The notes beneath the pieces are model-generated. The model was not told the DNA's origin and did not search any database. It saw only the letters and a list, made by a program, of their open reading frames with translations. This document shows, piece after piece, positions 1-7,508 of a DNA stretch of 12,824 nucleotides. Source of the stretch: Planctomycetota bacterium (GTDB lineage: Bacteria; Planctomycetota; UBA1135; UBA2386); NCBI GenBank assembly GCA_016713175.1, contig JADJPQ010000031.1:1-12824 (forward strand), written 5' to 3'. The number at the start of each line of letters is the position of its first letter. Position 1 is the first letter of the stretch. A program made the translations under genes and the position numbers.

Positions 1-1
1 G

Positions 2-973
2 ATCGCGCGCTTGGACCGCGCTGACTACGTCGGCTGGGGCAAGGCCAACGGCTCGCCTGGCGTCCGCCAGATCACCGGCGTGACGTTCCAGTCGACGGAC
101 AACGACGGCAGCTCCGCCCAGAGCTGGTCGGTCGTGATCTTCACCGAAGACTCGGCCAACCGCGGTTACCCGCTGGTGACCGCGCCGGTCGCGACGTTCG
201 GCCCGTTCACCAACGCCGTTCGCCCGGCGGGCGCCGCCGTTGTCACCCCGTCACGATCACCTTTGCGCTGGTTTCCGTTCCGGATGGCGCTGATGTGTTC
301 GTCGGCGTGCAACCCGCGACTATCATTTTTTTTTGAACTTACCATTACGCGGTCGATCGCCTGCCCGGCAACCCGACGCGCTGGCTGACCTATTGACCGG
401 CCGGGCGCGGCCCTGATCGAGCACATGGGCTATGGCCTTCGCGTGGGATGGCGTTTTTGCGCCGGTCGCCAACACCCCCCGCCAACTGCTGATCGACATC
501 CTCCGTGACGCTCCTGGCGCTGCCGCCACCGCGATCACCAACCAGACCAGCTTCCGCCATCAGCAACACTGCGCCCGGCACCGGCAGCTTCCTGTCGGGA
601 CTGCACCCGGACGCCACCAACCCGCCGTTCAACCCAGGCCGCGCCGACGACGTCAGCTTGGTCTACCTCGACACCCAGATGCCGAACGGCAGGCCGGTGT
701 TCTTCCTGGCCGACTCCCCCGGCAACTTCTGGCGCCGAACTGCCGTTCGCCGGCTTCTTGCGCCAGTCCGATCGGCGCACTGTGTCTGAATCCGGTGACC
801 GCGTCGACGATGGGCTTCGGGTGCGTCAGCCGCGCTGGGGACGTCGATGGGCATCACGATTCCGGCTGCGATCCGGCCAACGCCGTCGGGCCTCGCCCTG
901 GTCCGCCAGGCGGTCACCCGGACGCCGACCCTGACGCTGCGCGGTTCGCCGTGCGGGTCGTCAGGTGTTCTGA
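2..973 (+). CDS. Exported protein of unknown function, 5' partial, frameshifted
   Basis: I do not recognise a named family. The open frame enters from the left edge, so any signal peptide is outside the window. Following coding sense across frames gives a Gly/Ala/Thr/Pro-rich protein with alternating hydrophobic segments typical of secreted beta-rich proteins: GWGKANGSPGVRQITGVTF near the start, VTITFALVSVPDGADVFVGV (250-309), YHYAVDRLPGNPTRWLTY (340-393), NTPRQLLIDIL (about 470-505), then GRADDVSLVYLDTQMPNGRP and PVFFLADSPGNF (about 640-730). The best end is the TGA at 971-973, where a frame change yields SPCGRQVF-stop, just 4 bp before the stop of the convergent reductase gene. At least six frame changes are needed (near 240, 330, 395-440, 545, 730-790, 835 and 955). 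The run of nine T at 326-334 is one likely error site. The style resembles large secreted proteins of Planctomycetota, which is an impression only. Confidence 0.5.
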
Positions 974-977
974 AAGC

Positions 978-1807
978 TCAGGCGTCGGCCAGCATCGCCG
1001 CCAGCGACCGGCTCGGCGGCATCCCGCCGGTCGGCGCGACATACACATCGCGCGGCCGATCGGGATCCTGACACTCGACGCGCGCGCAGCAACGCGGTCG
1101 GCAGCCGATGCAGCTTTTCCACCCCCGGCGCGAACTGCCAGCGCGACAGCCGTTCGGGCCCCGGCAGATCATTGATCCGCGCTCCATCGCAATCGGGCAA
1201 CAGCGCGCGTCAGGCCGGCAGCCGCGCTCGGCCATCTGCAGCGGCGTCCGATACGCGGTGGTGAACAGCGCCACCGGCCGCGTTCGGCGGCCAGCGCCTG
1301 CCTGATCATGCCGCTGGCACCGCGACCCTGGCCGTCGGGGGTACGAAGAGCAGGGCAGGCGAAGGACCTGACCGCCGTGCCGCAGCACTCCTGTTCTTCG
1401 CCTTCGGCCTTGGTCGCGCCGCTGTAGACTGACAACGGCGCTTGCGCCGCCAGCGGACCATAGGGGTGCCCCACCGCCGTCGAACACCAGGTCGGTCGAC
1501 ACGTGAAGCACCGGCGAACCGGAGCTGTTCGGCCAGCGCGCTGGGCAACCACGCATTGACGCGCCGCGCCCGCGCCGGATCGGCCTTGCAGTCGCCGAGC
1601 CGCGACAGCGCCACCAGATTGAGCACCAGATCGGGCCGCAACGCCGGGCAGCAGGGCATGGACCTGCGTCGGCGAATCGAGATCGACGAGCATGTCACCG
1701 GCGGTGCGATTCACACCGAAGGACGAAACGGCCTGCCGCAGCGCGGCGGCCAGCCACGGTCCCAGGAACCCGGAGGCCCCGGTCACCAGCACTGAGAACG
1801 CGGCCAT
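978..1807 (-). CDS. RmlD-like sugar-nucleotide reductase / NAD(P)-dependent epimerase (frameshifted)
   Basis: Extended short-chain dehydrogenase of the dTDP-4-dehydrorhamnose reductase (RmlD/RfbD substrate-binding) family. These enzymes reduce dTDP-4-keto-6-deoxysugars with NAD(P)H for surface-polysaccharide synthesis. The N-terminus reads MAAFSVLVTGASGFLGPWL, with the GxxGxxG dinucleotide-binding loop. Then come ALRPDLVLNLVALSRLGDC, VNAWLPSALAEQLRFAGAS, the family signature VLHVSTDLVFDGG (about 1470-1508), a catalytic-type segment LSVYSGATKAEGE, and C-terminal ALFTTAYRTPLQMA and GPERLSRWQFAPGVEKL, ending SLAAMLADA-stop at 978. The ATG at 1807 is chosen because it sits directly before the Rossmann strand. 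Corrected length is about 275 residues, normal for the family. At least six frame changes occur, and the motifs resume after each one. An extra Ser after the catalytic Tyr (YSGATK rather than YGATK) may be another artefact. The gene is divergent from the lipid kinase with only 42 bp between starts. The exact sugar substrate cannot be told. Confidence 0.8.
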
Positions 1808-1849
1808 CGAACGTTTGCGGTTGCAGCTTTCGTCGACGAACGGAAGCCG

Positions 1850-2739
1850 GTGCCCACCCAGAGACTGCTGATCCTCGCCAATCCGATCTCCGGCGGCGGC
1901 AAGAGCCGCGCGTTGGCACTGGCGCTTCAGCGCGAAACTGGCGTAACGCGGTGTGGCCGCCAGCGTCATTTCATTCAAGTGCGCCGGCGACGCCACTGCG
2001 CGTGCGCACGTCGCCGCGAGCGAGCCGTCATCGGGCCTGGTCGCGTCGGCGGCGATGGCACCGTCAACGAAGTGCTGGCCGGCATGGCGATCGCGACGCG
2101 TCCTGCTCGGCGTCGCACCGGGCGGTCGGCACCGCCAACGTGCTGGCGATGGAACTCTGCGGACTACCAAAGAAGCCGGCCGCAGCCGCGGCGGCGATCG
2201 CCGCGGGTCACGCGTTCACTGGACATCGGCATCGCCCAACGACCGCCGGTTCCTGCTGTCCATCGGCGCCGGCGTCGACGGCAGCGTCGTGCAACTGGCT
2301 GGCGCGCAGGTCCGCAGCGGCACGCTCGGCAAACACAAATGGGCCGGCCCGATCCTTGCACACCGTCCGACACGCAAAGCGCGCTGGCGACTGCGCGCAA
2401 CGTTTGCCGACGGCCAGGTGCTCGACGACCTCAGTTCGGTGCTGGTCACCCGCGTGCGCAACTACGGTGGCGTCATGCAACTGACTCCAGACATCGATCC
2501 GGACGACGGCCTGCTGCATGTGCTGTGCTTCCGGATGCGGTCGCGGACCGCGTGGGCTGGCAGGACTGCGCGCGTTGCTGCGACGGCTGCGGCCGGGTCC
2601 CCATCTGACCGTCCACGTCGGTGCGGATCGACGGCGACCCGGCACCCTGGCAGATCGATGGCGACCTCCGGCGGCCTGGCGCGCGGCTCGCGATCTCGCT
2701 GCACGAACTGCGAGCGCGGTTCCGCCCTCGCCGTGGTAG
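1850..2739 (+). CDS. YegS/DgkB-type diacylglycerol (lipid) kinase, frameshifted
   Basis: Member of the DAG kinase / sphingosine kinase catalytic-domain family (YegS, BmrU, DgkB), which uses ATP to phosphorylate lipid hydroxyls at the inner membrane. Visible motifs in order are LLILANPISGGGKSRALALA at the N-terminus (nucleotide-site NPxSGxG), VGGDGTVNEVLAGMA (about 2042-2086, the GGDGT signature), LGVAPGG then TANVLAMELCGLP, DIGIA then RRFLLSIGAGVDGSVV, and VLVTRVRNYGGVMQLTPDID with PDDGLLHVLCFR. The tail is IDGDP...RLAISLHELRA. The GTG at 1850 starts directly before the first motif, with a weak GGAAG at 1842-1846. Frame changes lie near 1955-2040, 2095-2135, 2190-2235 and 2540-2730. The frame ending SPW at the TAG 2737-2739 is the most natural end; an alternative is the TGA at 2751-2753, overlapping the kdsA ATG. 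It is the first gene of an apparent operon with kdsA and the protein kinase. Confidence 0.82.
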
Positions 2740-2749
2740 GATCGGGCCG

Positions 2750-3579
2750 ATGACGACGACCTCCGTGCAGAAGATCGCCAACATCGGCACCGTGCGGCTC
2801 GCAACCTGCCGTTCGCGTTGATCGCCGGTCCATGCGTGATCGAGAACCCGCGACCACACGCTGCGCCACGCCGAACGGATCGCCCGGATCTGCGGCCGAA
2901 CGCGCGTGCCGGTGGGTGTTCAGAGCAGCTTCGACAAGGCCAACCGGACCAGCGGCGGCGCGTTCCGCGGCATCGGCCTCGGGAGGAGGGCTCCGGATCC
3001 TCGGCGACGTGAAGGCCCAGTTCGGCGTGCCGGTGCTCACCGATGTGCACGAGGTCGACCAATGCGCGCCGTGCGCCGAAGTCGTCGATTGCGCGAATTC
3101 CGGCCTTCCTGTGCCGCCAGACCGACCTGCTGCTCGCCGCCGGCCAGACCGGCCGCGCGGTCAACGTCAAGAAAGGGCAGTTCATGGCTCCCGAAGACGT
3201 CGGCAGCGTGCTCGCCAAGGTGCCAGCACCGGCACCCCGAACGTCGCGATCACCGAACGCGGCGTCAGCTTCGCTACCGGACCCTGGTGGTCGACTTCAC
3301 CGGCTTCCCGACGATGCGCGGTTTCGGCCAGCCCGCTGATCTTCGATGCCACGCACAGCGTGCAACGACCCGGCAGCCGGGAACGTCGACCGGCGGCGAC
3401 CGCACCAAGGTGCCGTTCCTGTGCCGCGCCGCGACGCCTGCGGCATCGATGGCCTGTTCCTGGAAGTCCACGACGACCCCGACCACGCCCCCAGCGACGG
3501 TCCCAACATGCGACTGCAGGATCTTCCAGGCCTGCTCGATCAGTTGCTGCGTATCCAGGACGCGTGCCCGAGGACCTGA
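2750..3579 (+). CDS. kdsA: 3-deoxy-D-manno-octulosonate-8-phosphate synthase (KdsA), frameshifted
   Basis: Cytoplasmic enzyme condensing phosphoenolpyruvate with arabinose 5-phosphate to give KDO-8-phosphate, the committed step to the LPS inner-core sugar KDO. The sequence matches the family along its whole length: ALIAGPCVIEN, SSFDKANRTSGGAFRGIGL, VKAQFGVPVLTDVHEVDQCA, IPAFLCRQTDLLLAAGQTGR, VNVKKGQFMAPEDVGSVLAK, TPNVAITERGVSF, TLVVDFTGFPTMRGFG, LIFDATHSVQRPG, STGGDRTKVPFLCRAA, GIDGLFLEVHDDPDHAPSDG and MRLQDLPGLLDQLL. The ATG at 2750 follows GGTAGGA (2735-2741) at good spacing. Corrected length of about 277 residues is typical. There are six or more frame changes (near 2800, 2855, 2915, 2985, 3105, 3220-3370 and 3430), all inside strongly conserved blocks. 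The gene probably works and the reading is faulty. It starts about 10 bp after the lipid kinase and its 3' end overlaps the protein kinase start by 16 bp, so the three are likely cotranscribed. Presence of KdsA implies an LPS-type outer membrane. Confidence 0.93.
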
Positions 3580-5505
3580 ACCCACCCGCCCCGCAGCCCG
3601 ACGACCGCAGCGCGCCCGGCACTGGCGACGCACCCGACGGCGATTTCGGCACCAACGCCGCGAGTTCTCACGTTCGCGCCGGAAACGCTCGGCCAGGAAC
3701 TGCCCGAGTTCGAGATCCTCCGCGAATGGCAAGGCAACGATGGGCATCGTGTTCGAGGCCAGGCGCCGGGTCGATGGCGAACGCATCGCGCTGAAGCTGC
3801 CGCCAGCCTGACCCTGACCGAGCGGGCGCTGGCGCGATTCCAGCGCGAAGGCGGATCATGGCCCGCATCCGTCACCCCGACATCGTCGCGGTCTACGAGC
3901 GGGGGTTCACGCGGCCGGCTGCACTGGTTCGCGATGGAACTCGTCGACGGCACCACGCTGCAAGAACGCCTGGAGGTCGGACCGCTACCGGTCAGGACCG
4001 CGTGCCAGATCTGCGCCCAGGTCGCCCGGGCGCTGCAGTTCGCGCACGACCATGGCGTCGTCCACCGCGACATCAAGCCCGGGAATCTGATGCTGCGGCG
4101 CACCGCCACGACGTCGACGCCGCGCCACGGGCGGCGATCACCGATTTCGGCCTCGCGCGCGAGACCGGCACCGGCTCGATGACCGAGAGCGGCGCGATCG
4201 TCGGCACGCCGATGTTCATGGCGCCCGAGCAGGTGCTCGGCGGCACCGCACAGGCCAACACGCTCGGCGATGTTGCCAGCCCGGCGCGACGCTTTATGCT
4301 GCGCTGACCGGTCGCCCACCGTTCGATGGGCCGACCGCACAGAGCGTGCTGAAGGCCATTAACCGAGCGACAACCGCCGGCGCCGCGATCGCTGCGCGCC
4401 GACCTGCCACGCGACGTCGAAACCATCGTCGCCAGGCGATGCTTAGAAGGAGCCTGGGCACCGCCACGGCTCGGCCCTGGAGTTCGCCGAAGACCTCGAG
4501 GCGCTTCCTGGCCGGGCAACGCGTGGCCGCGCGGCGGATCGGTCCGGTCCGACGGCTGGTGCGCGCCTGCGGGCGCCGCCCGTTGCTGACGCTGCTGGTC
4601 ACCGCCGTACTCGGGCTGCTGGCCGGCACCCTGGTGCTGCAGCACGGCCGCCATCAAGAGCAGTTGGCGCGCGCGCTGTCCGAGGCCGAACGCTGGCTGG
4701 CGCTCGCCGCGACCTCGCGCGATGAACAGGAACGCCCGCGCACCGCGCCGGAACGGCGCGAATTCGCGCTCGCGGCGGTCAGCGCCGCCTCCGAGGTGAT
4801 CGATCGCGACCCGCAGTTCGCGATCGCCTGGTTCGTGCGCGCCAAGGCACATCATCGGCTGCGCCAGTTCGCCGAGGCGTTGTTCGATCTCGACCAGGCC
4901 GAACGGCTGCGCGGCGAAACCGATCCCGAGATCCTGCATTTCCGGATCGATGCGCTGCGCCAGCAGGGCGGCCGCGACGCGACCCGCCGGATGCAGGACG
5001 ACCTGACGCGGCTGCTGCAGCTCGATCCCGGCCCGCACACGCGGGCGCTGGTGGCCGAGCACCTGCTGGAGATGGCCGAACACGCCGACGCGATCGAGCG
5101 GACGGCCGCACTGGCCACCGCCCGCGAGATCCTGCTGCCGGTCGACGCCGATGAAGCGCGCACCGGCGTGGCGCTGGCGCGCATCCTCGAAATCGAAGGC
5201 GCGATCGATGAGGCACTCGCCGCCATGCGCAGCCTGGCCGATCGTCACCGCGGCAACGTCTATGTGCACCTGCAGGCGGCCGCGATGTACGAACGGGCCG
5301 GACTCGGGGCGGATTCGGCGCGCGAGCAGGAGCAGGCCCGCTTGCTCGAACCGGGACCGCCACAATCCAGGACCCCGGCGATCGAACTGCAGGACTGGGA
5401 TCGTTCCTCGACGATGTCGGCCGCCTGATGCATGACCTGGACCAACCCGGGCCGACGCCAACCGGACGACCGGCCGGCCCGGTCGTGCCGCCGCGACGGC
5501 AGTAG
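3564..5505 (+). CDS. Transmembrane serine/threonine protein kinase with TPR-like C-terminal region, frameshifted
   Basis: Bacterial PknB-type (Hanks) kinase. After a Pro/Asp-rich leader of about 45 residues come a degenerate glycine loop (GKATMGIVFEARRRVDGER), the ATP lysine in IALKL (codon 3794-3796), the catalytic loop HGVVHRDIKPGNLML (Asp 4069-4071), ITDFGLA (DFG 4143-4151), and GTPMFMAPEQVLGG (APE 4221-4229). After ALTGRPPFDGPTAQSVLKA and FLAGQRVAARRIGPVRRL there is one membrane span (PLLTLLVTAVLGLLAGTLVL, about 4579-4638). An alpha-helical region follows with TPR-like units such as AIAWFVRAKAHHRLRQFAEA and RILEIEGAIDEALAAMRSLA. The GTG at 3564 is preceded by AGGA and overlaps the kdsA end. 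The naive stop at 5428 is wrong: a shift near 5400 gives DWDRFLDDVGRLMHDLD and a Pro-rich tail to the TAG at 5503-5505. Other shifts lie near 3665, 3730-3740, 3810-3860, 4110, 4280, 4375-4450 and 4500. Total is about 645 residues. Its substrate is unknown; all catalytic residues are present. Confidence 0.88.
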
Positions 5506-5622
5506 CCGGGCAGTCGCCGGAAAAAAAAACGATTCCGCAACCGTCGCAGGTGGTTCGCGACGCAACCACGATGGCCACGCCTTGACGGGCTGGTCTCCGG
5601 GCGGGCGGTCCGCTCGGGGCAG

Positions 5623-5670
5623 GCAGGAACCGGACCATCCAGGCAGGGGGCCCGGTTCCTGCTTCGTTTT
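5623..5670 (+). terminator. Candidate intrinsic terminator after the lipid kinase-kdsA-kinase operon
   Basis: A perfect 11-bp inverted repeat, GCAGGAACCGG (5623-5633) and CCGGTTCCTGC (5652-5662), with an 18-base loop, is followed directly by TTCGTTTT. It lies 118 bp downstream of the kinase stop and 91 bp upstream of the next + strand gene, where a terminator is expected. The loop is longer than usual and the T tract is interrupted. The perfect pairing in an indel-rich sequence supports a real structure. The spacer 5506-5622 before it holds nothing I can name except a run of nine A at 5521-5529. Confidence 0.55.
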
Positions 5671-5760
5671 CGCCGCACAGTGAACTCGCGACCAAAACGC
5701 AATCCGCCTGGCCCCTGTCACTCCTCGACGACCCGCGGCTATGCTCGTCGTCTTGGTGCA

Positions 5761-7508
5761 ATGCACATGCTGGCCGTCGCCCTCCATGCGTGTCTGACCG
5801 TCGTCGCGTCGCCGCAAGGCCCGCTGCCGATCGAGACGGTCGTGACCCGCAGCTGCCGGCGCAGCCTTCGCTGCTGAGTCATGCCCCGTTCGCCAGCGTC
5901 GGCCGATTGCGCGCGGCGGGAACGATCGACCTCGACGGCAATGACCTCCCCGACGCCTGGTTCCTCGGCGACGCCCCGGGTACCGCCGAACAATTGCGCT
6001 TTGCGATGGGCCGCGAACAGTGCGCCGGCCGCTTCCGGGACTGGCCGCGCGCGTTTTCGCAGCCGACTCCGATCGCGGACGCAGCGACACTGCGGATCGC
6101 GAGCGTCCTACAGGACCAGTTGTTGACCGTGCACCCATCCGTGCCGGGGATCGGCACGATCGGTTTCGATTTGCCCGCCACGGCGAATCCACATGCGGCT
6201 GGGACGTTCCTGCACGGCTGGCTGGCGCAACTGCCGCCGCTGACCAACCTGTTCGAAATCGAAACCGGCAACCACGATGGCGAGGCCTGCGATGACCTCG
6301 CGGTGCTGCTCGACGCCGGCGCGCTTGGTTCGGTGGTGGTCAAGTTCCGCCTGGACGCGCCGTGGGGCCTGCCGACGGTGGCTGGCATCGCGCGCGCCGA
6401 CGTGCCGCTACCCATGCGCCGCCTGCGGCTGTTGGACTGGGATCGCGATGGCCGCTCGGACGTCGCCGCCGAAGTGCCCGGTCTCGGTGTCGTGATCGGG
6501 CGCGACGATGGTGCCGGCAACCTGGTGTTCGCCGCCTTCGTGCCGAGCCAGGGCCGCACGCTGGTCGACCTGACGACCGGTCCGATGCTGGCGACCGTGA
6601 CCGCGTACCGATGCCGCAGTGCTGAAAAGCGACGTTCGCCGATGGCGTCCAGGTTGTCTGGCGCGATGGTCAGGACCGATCGATCCCACTGGCTGCCCGG
6701 TCCGGGCGACGCCCTCGGCGGCGCCGCGCTGCTCGAGGCTGACGCCGATCACGTCGTGCTGGCGGCCCTGCCCGCAGCCGGCAATCGGCTGCTGACGCAG
6801 GTGCTGTTCCGCCGCGGCGGCGCCCTGCCGGCGGCCACCGCGCAACCGAGCGACCCGATTGCCTACTGGGGTGCGTTCACGAGCTGTGGAACGTTCGTCG
6901 ACGACCTCGACGGCGACGGCGACCGCGATCTGTGGCTGCAACATCCGGATGGCGCGTCATGGTATCCGGTCCGCAATGCCAGCCGTTCGCTGGCGCCGGA
7001 GTTGCTGCGGGTCACGCATGACGCCTCGCTGTCGGCCAGCGGGTGGTATCTCGAGAGCCACCATGTGCGAGTGCCGGCCGGCTGGGACTTCCAGGCGTTC
7101 CCCGATCTGGAACTGCAGGTCATGCTGGAGGATCCGTTCGGGATCGCGCAATTCCGCTGGGATCGGCTGCTGCGTCCGATCGACCCGGTGACGCGCCAGG
7201 TGACGTTCACCGTGGCGTGGCAGGAGAACGCGCAGACCACCGCAGCGTTCATGCAGAATCGCAACCTGTTGCCACCGGCGTTCGCCCAGGCTGGTTACGC
7301 GACGGCAGGTCGCCGGACACAGCTCCACATCTGCGCATGCGGGCCGGGCAACTGGTGGTTCAACGATGCCGAACGGCGTGGCGAACCGCTGCTGCTGTAC
7401 CACGATCCCGGCGGCTCGGCCAACAAGTCGGCGCAGGGTGTGCTGTGGGAGAAGCGGCCGGCGCCGCCGTTGCCGCGCGCGGATCAGACGATCCTGCCGT
7501 GGAACTGA
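5761..7508 (+). CDS. Exported VCBS/FG-GAP repeat-containing protein
   Basis: Probably a secreted beta-propeller-type protein built from Ca-binding FG-GAP/VCBS repeats. The ATG at 5761 (or 5767) opens a signal-peptide-like stretch, MHMLAVALHACLTVVASPQG. One base shift near 5850 leads into the long frame that runs to the TGA at 7506-7508, about 582 residues in all. Acidic repeat loops are visible at TIDLDGNDLPDAWFLGDA (about 5927-5980), GNHDGEACDDLAVLLDAG, RLLDWDRDGRSDVAAEVPG and VDDLDGDGDRDLWLQHPDG (about 6898-6954). The C-terminal third (SGWYLESHHVRVPAGWDFQA onward) looks like a separate beta-rich domain with Cys-containing THICACGPGN-type residues near 7326-7350. Near 6605-6700 two or more compensating indels garble a stretch that reads sensibly as DAAVLKSDV then DGVQVVWRDGQDRSIPLA in other frames. 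No enzyme motif is seen, so a structural or adhesive role is possible but unproven. Its 3' end overlaps the convergent CHAT gene by 25 bp. Confidence 0.8.

Noticed and set aside
5505..5535. Minus-strand terminator using the nine-A run
   Set aside because: Only a weak 5-bp stem lies nearby and no minus-strand gene ends there.
5715..5745. Promoter-like pair CTGTCA and TATGCT upstream of the VCBS gene
   Set aside because: The spacer is 19 bp and the -35 match is weak; chance matches cannot be excluded.
4073..5761. 562-codon minus-strand open frame opposite the kinase
   Set aside because: The + strand here holds clear kinase, membrane and TPR-like sequence; the antisense frame has no recognisable domain.
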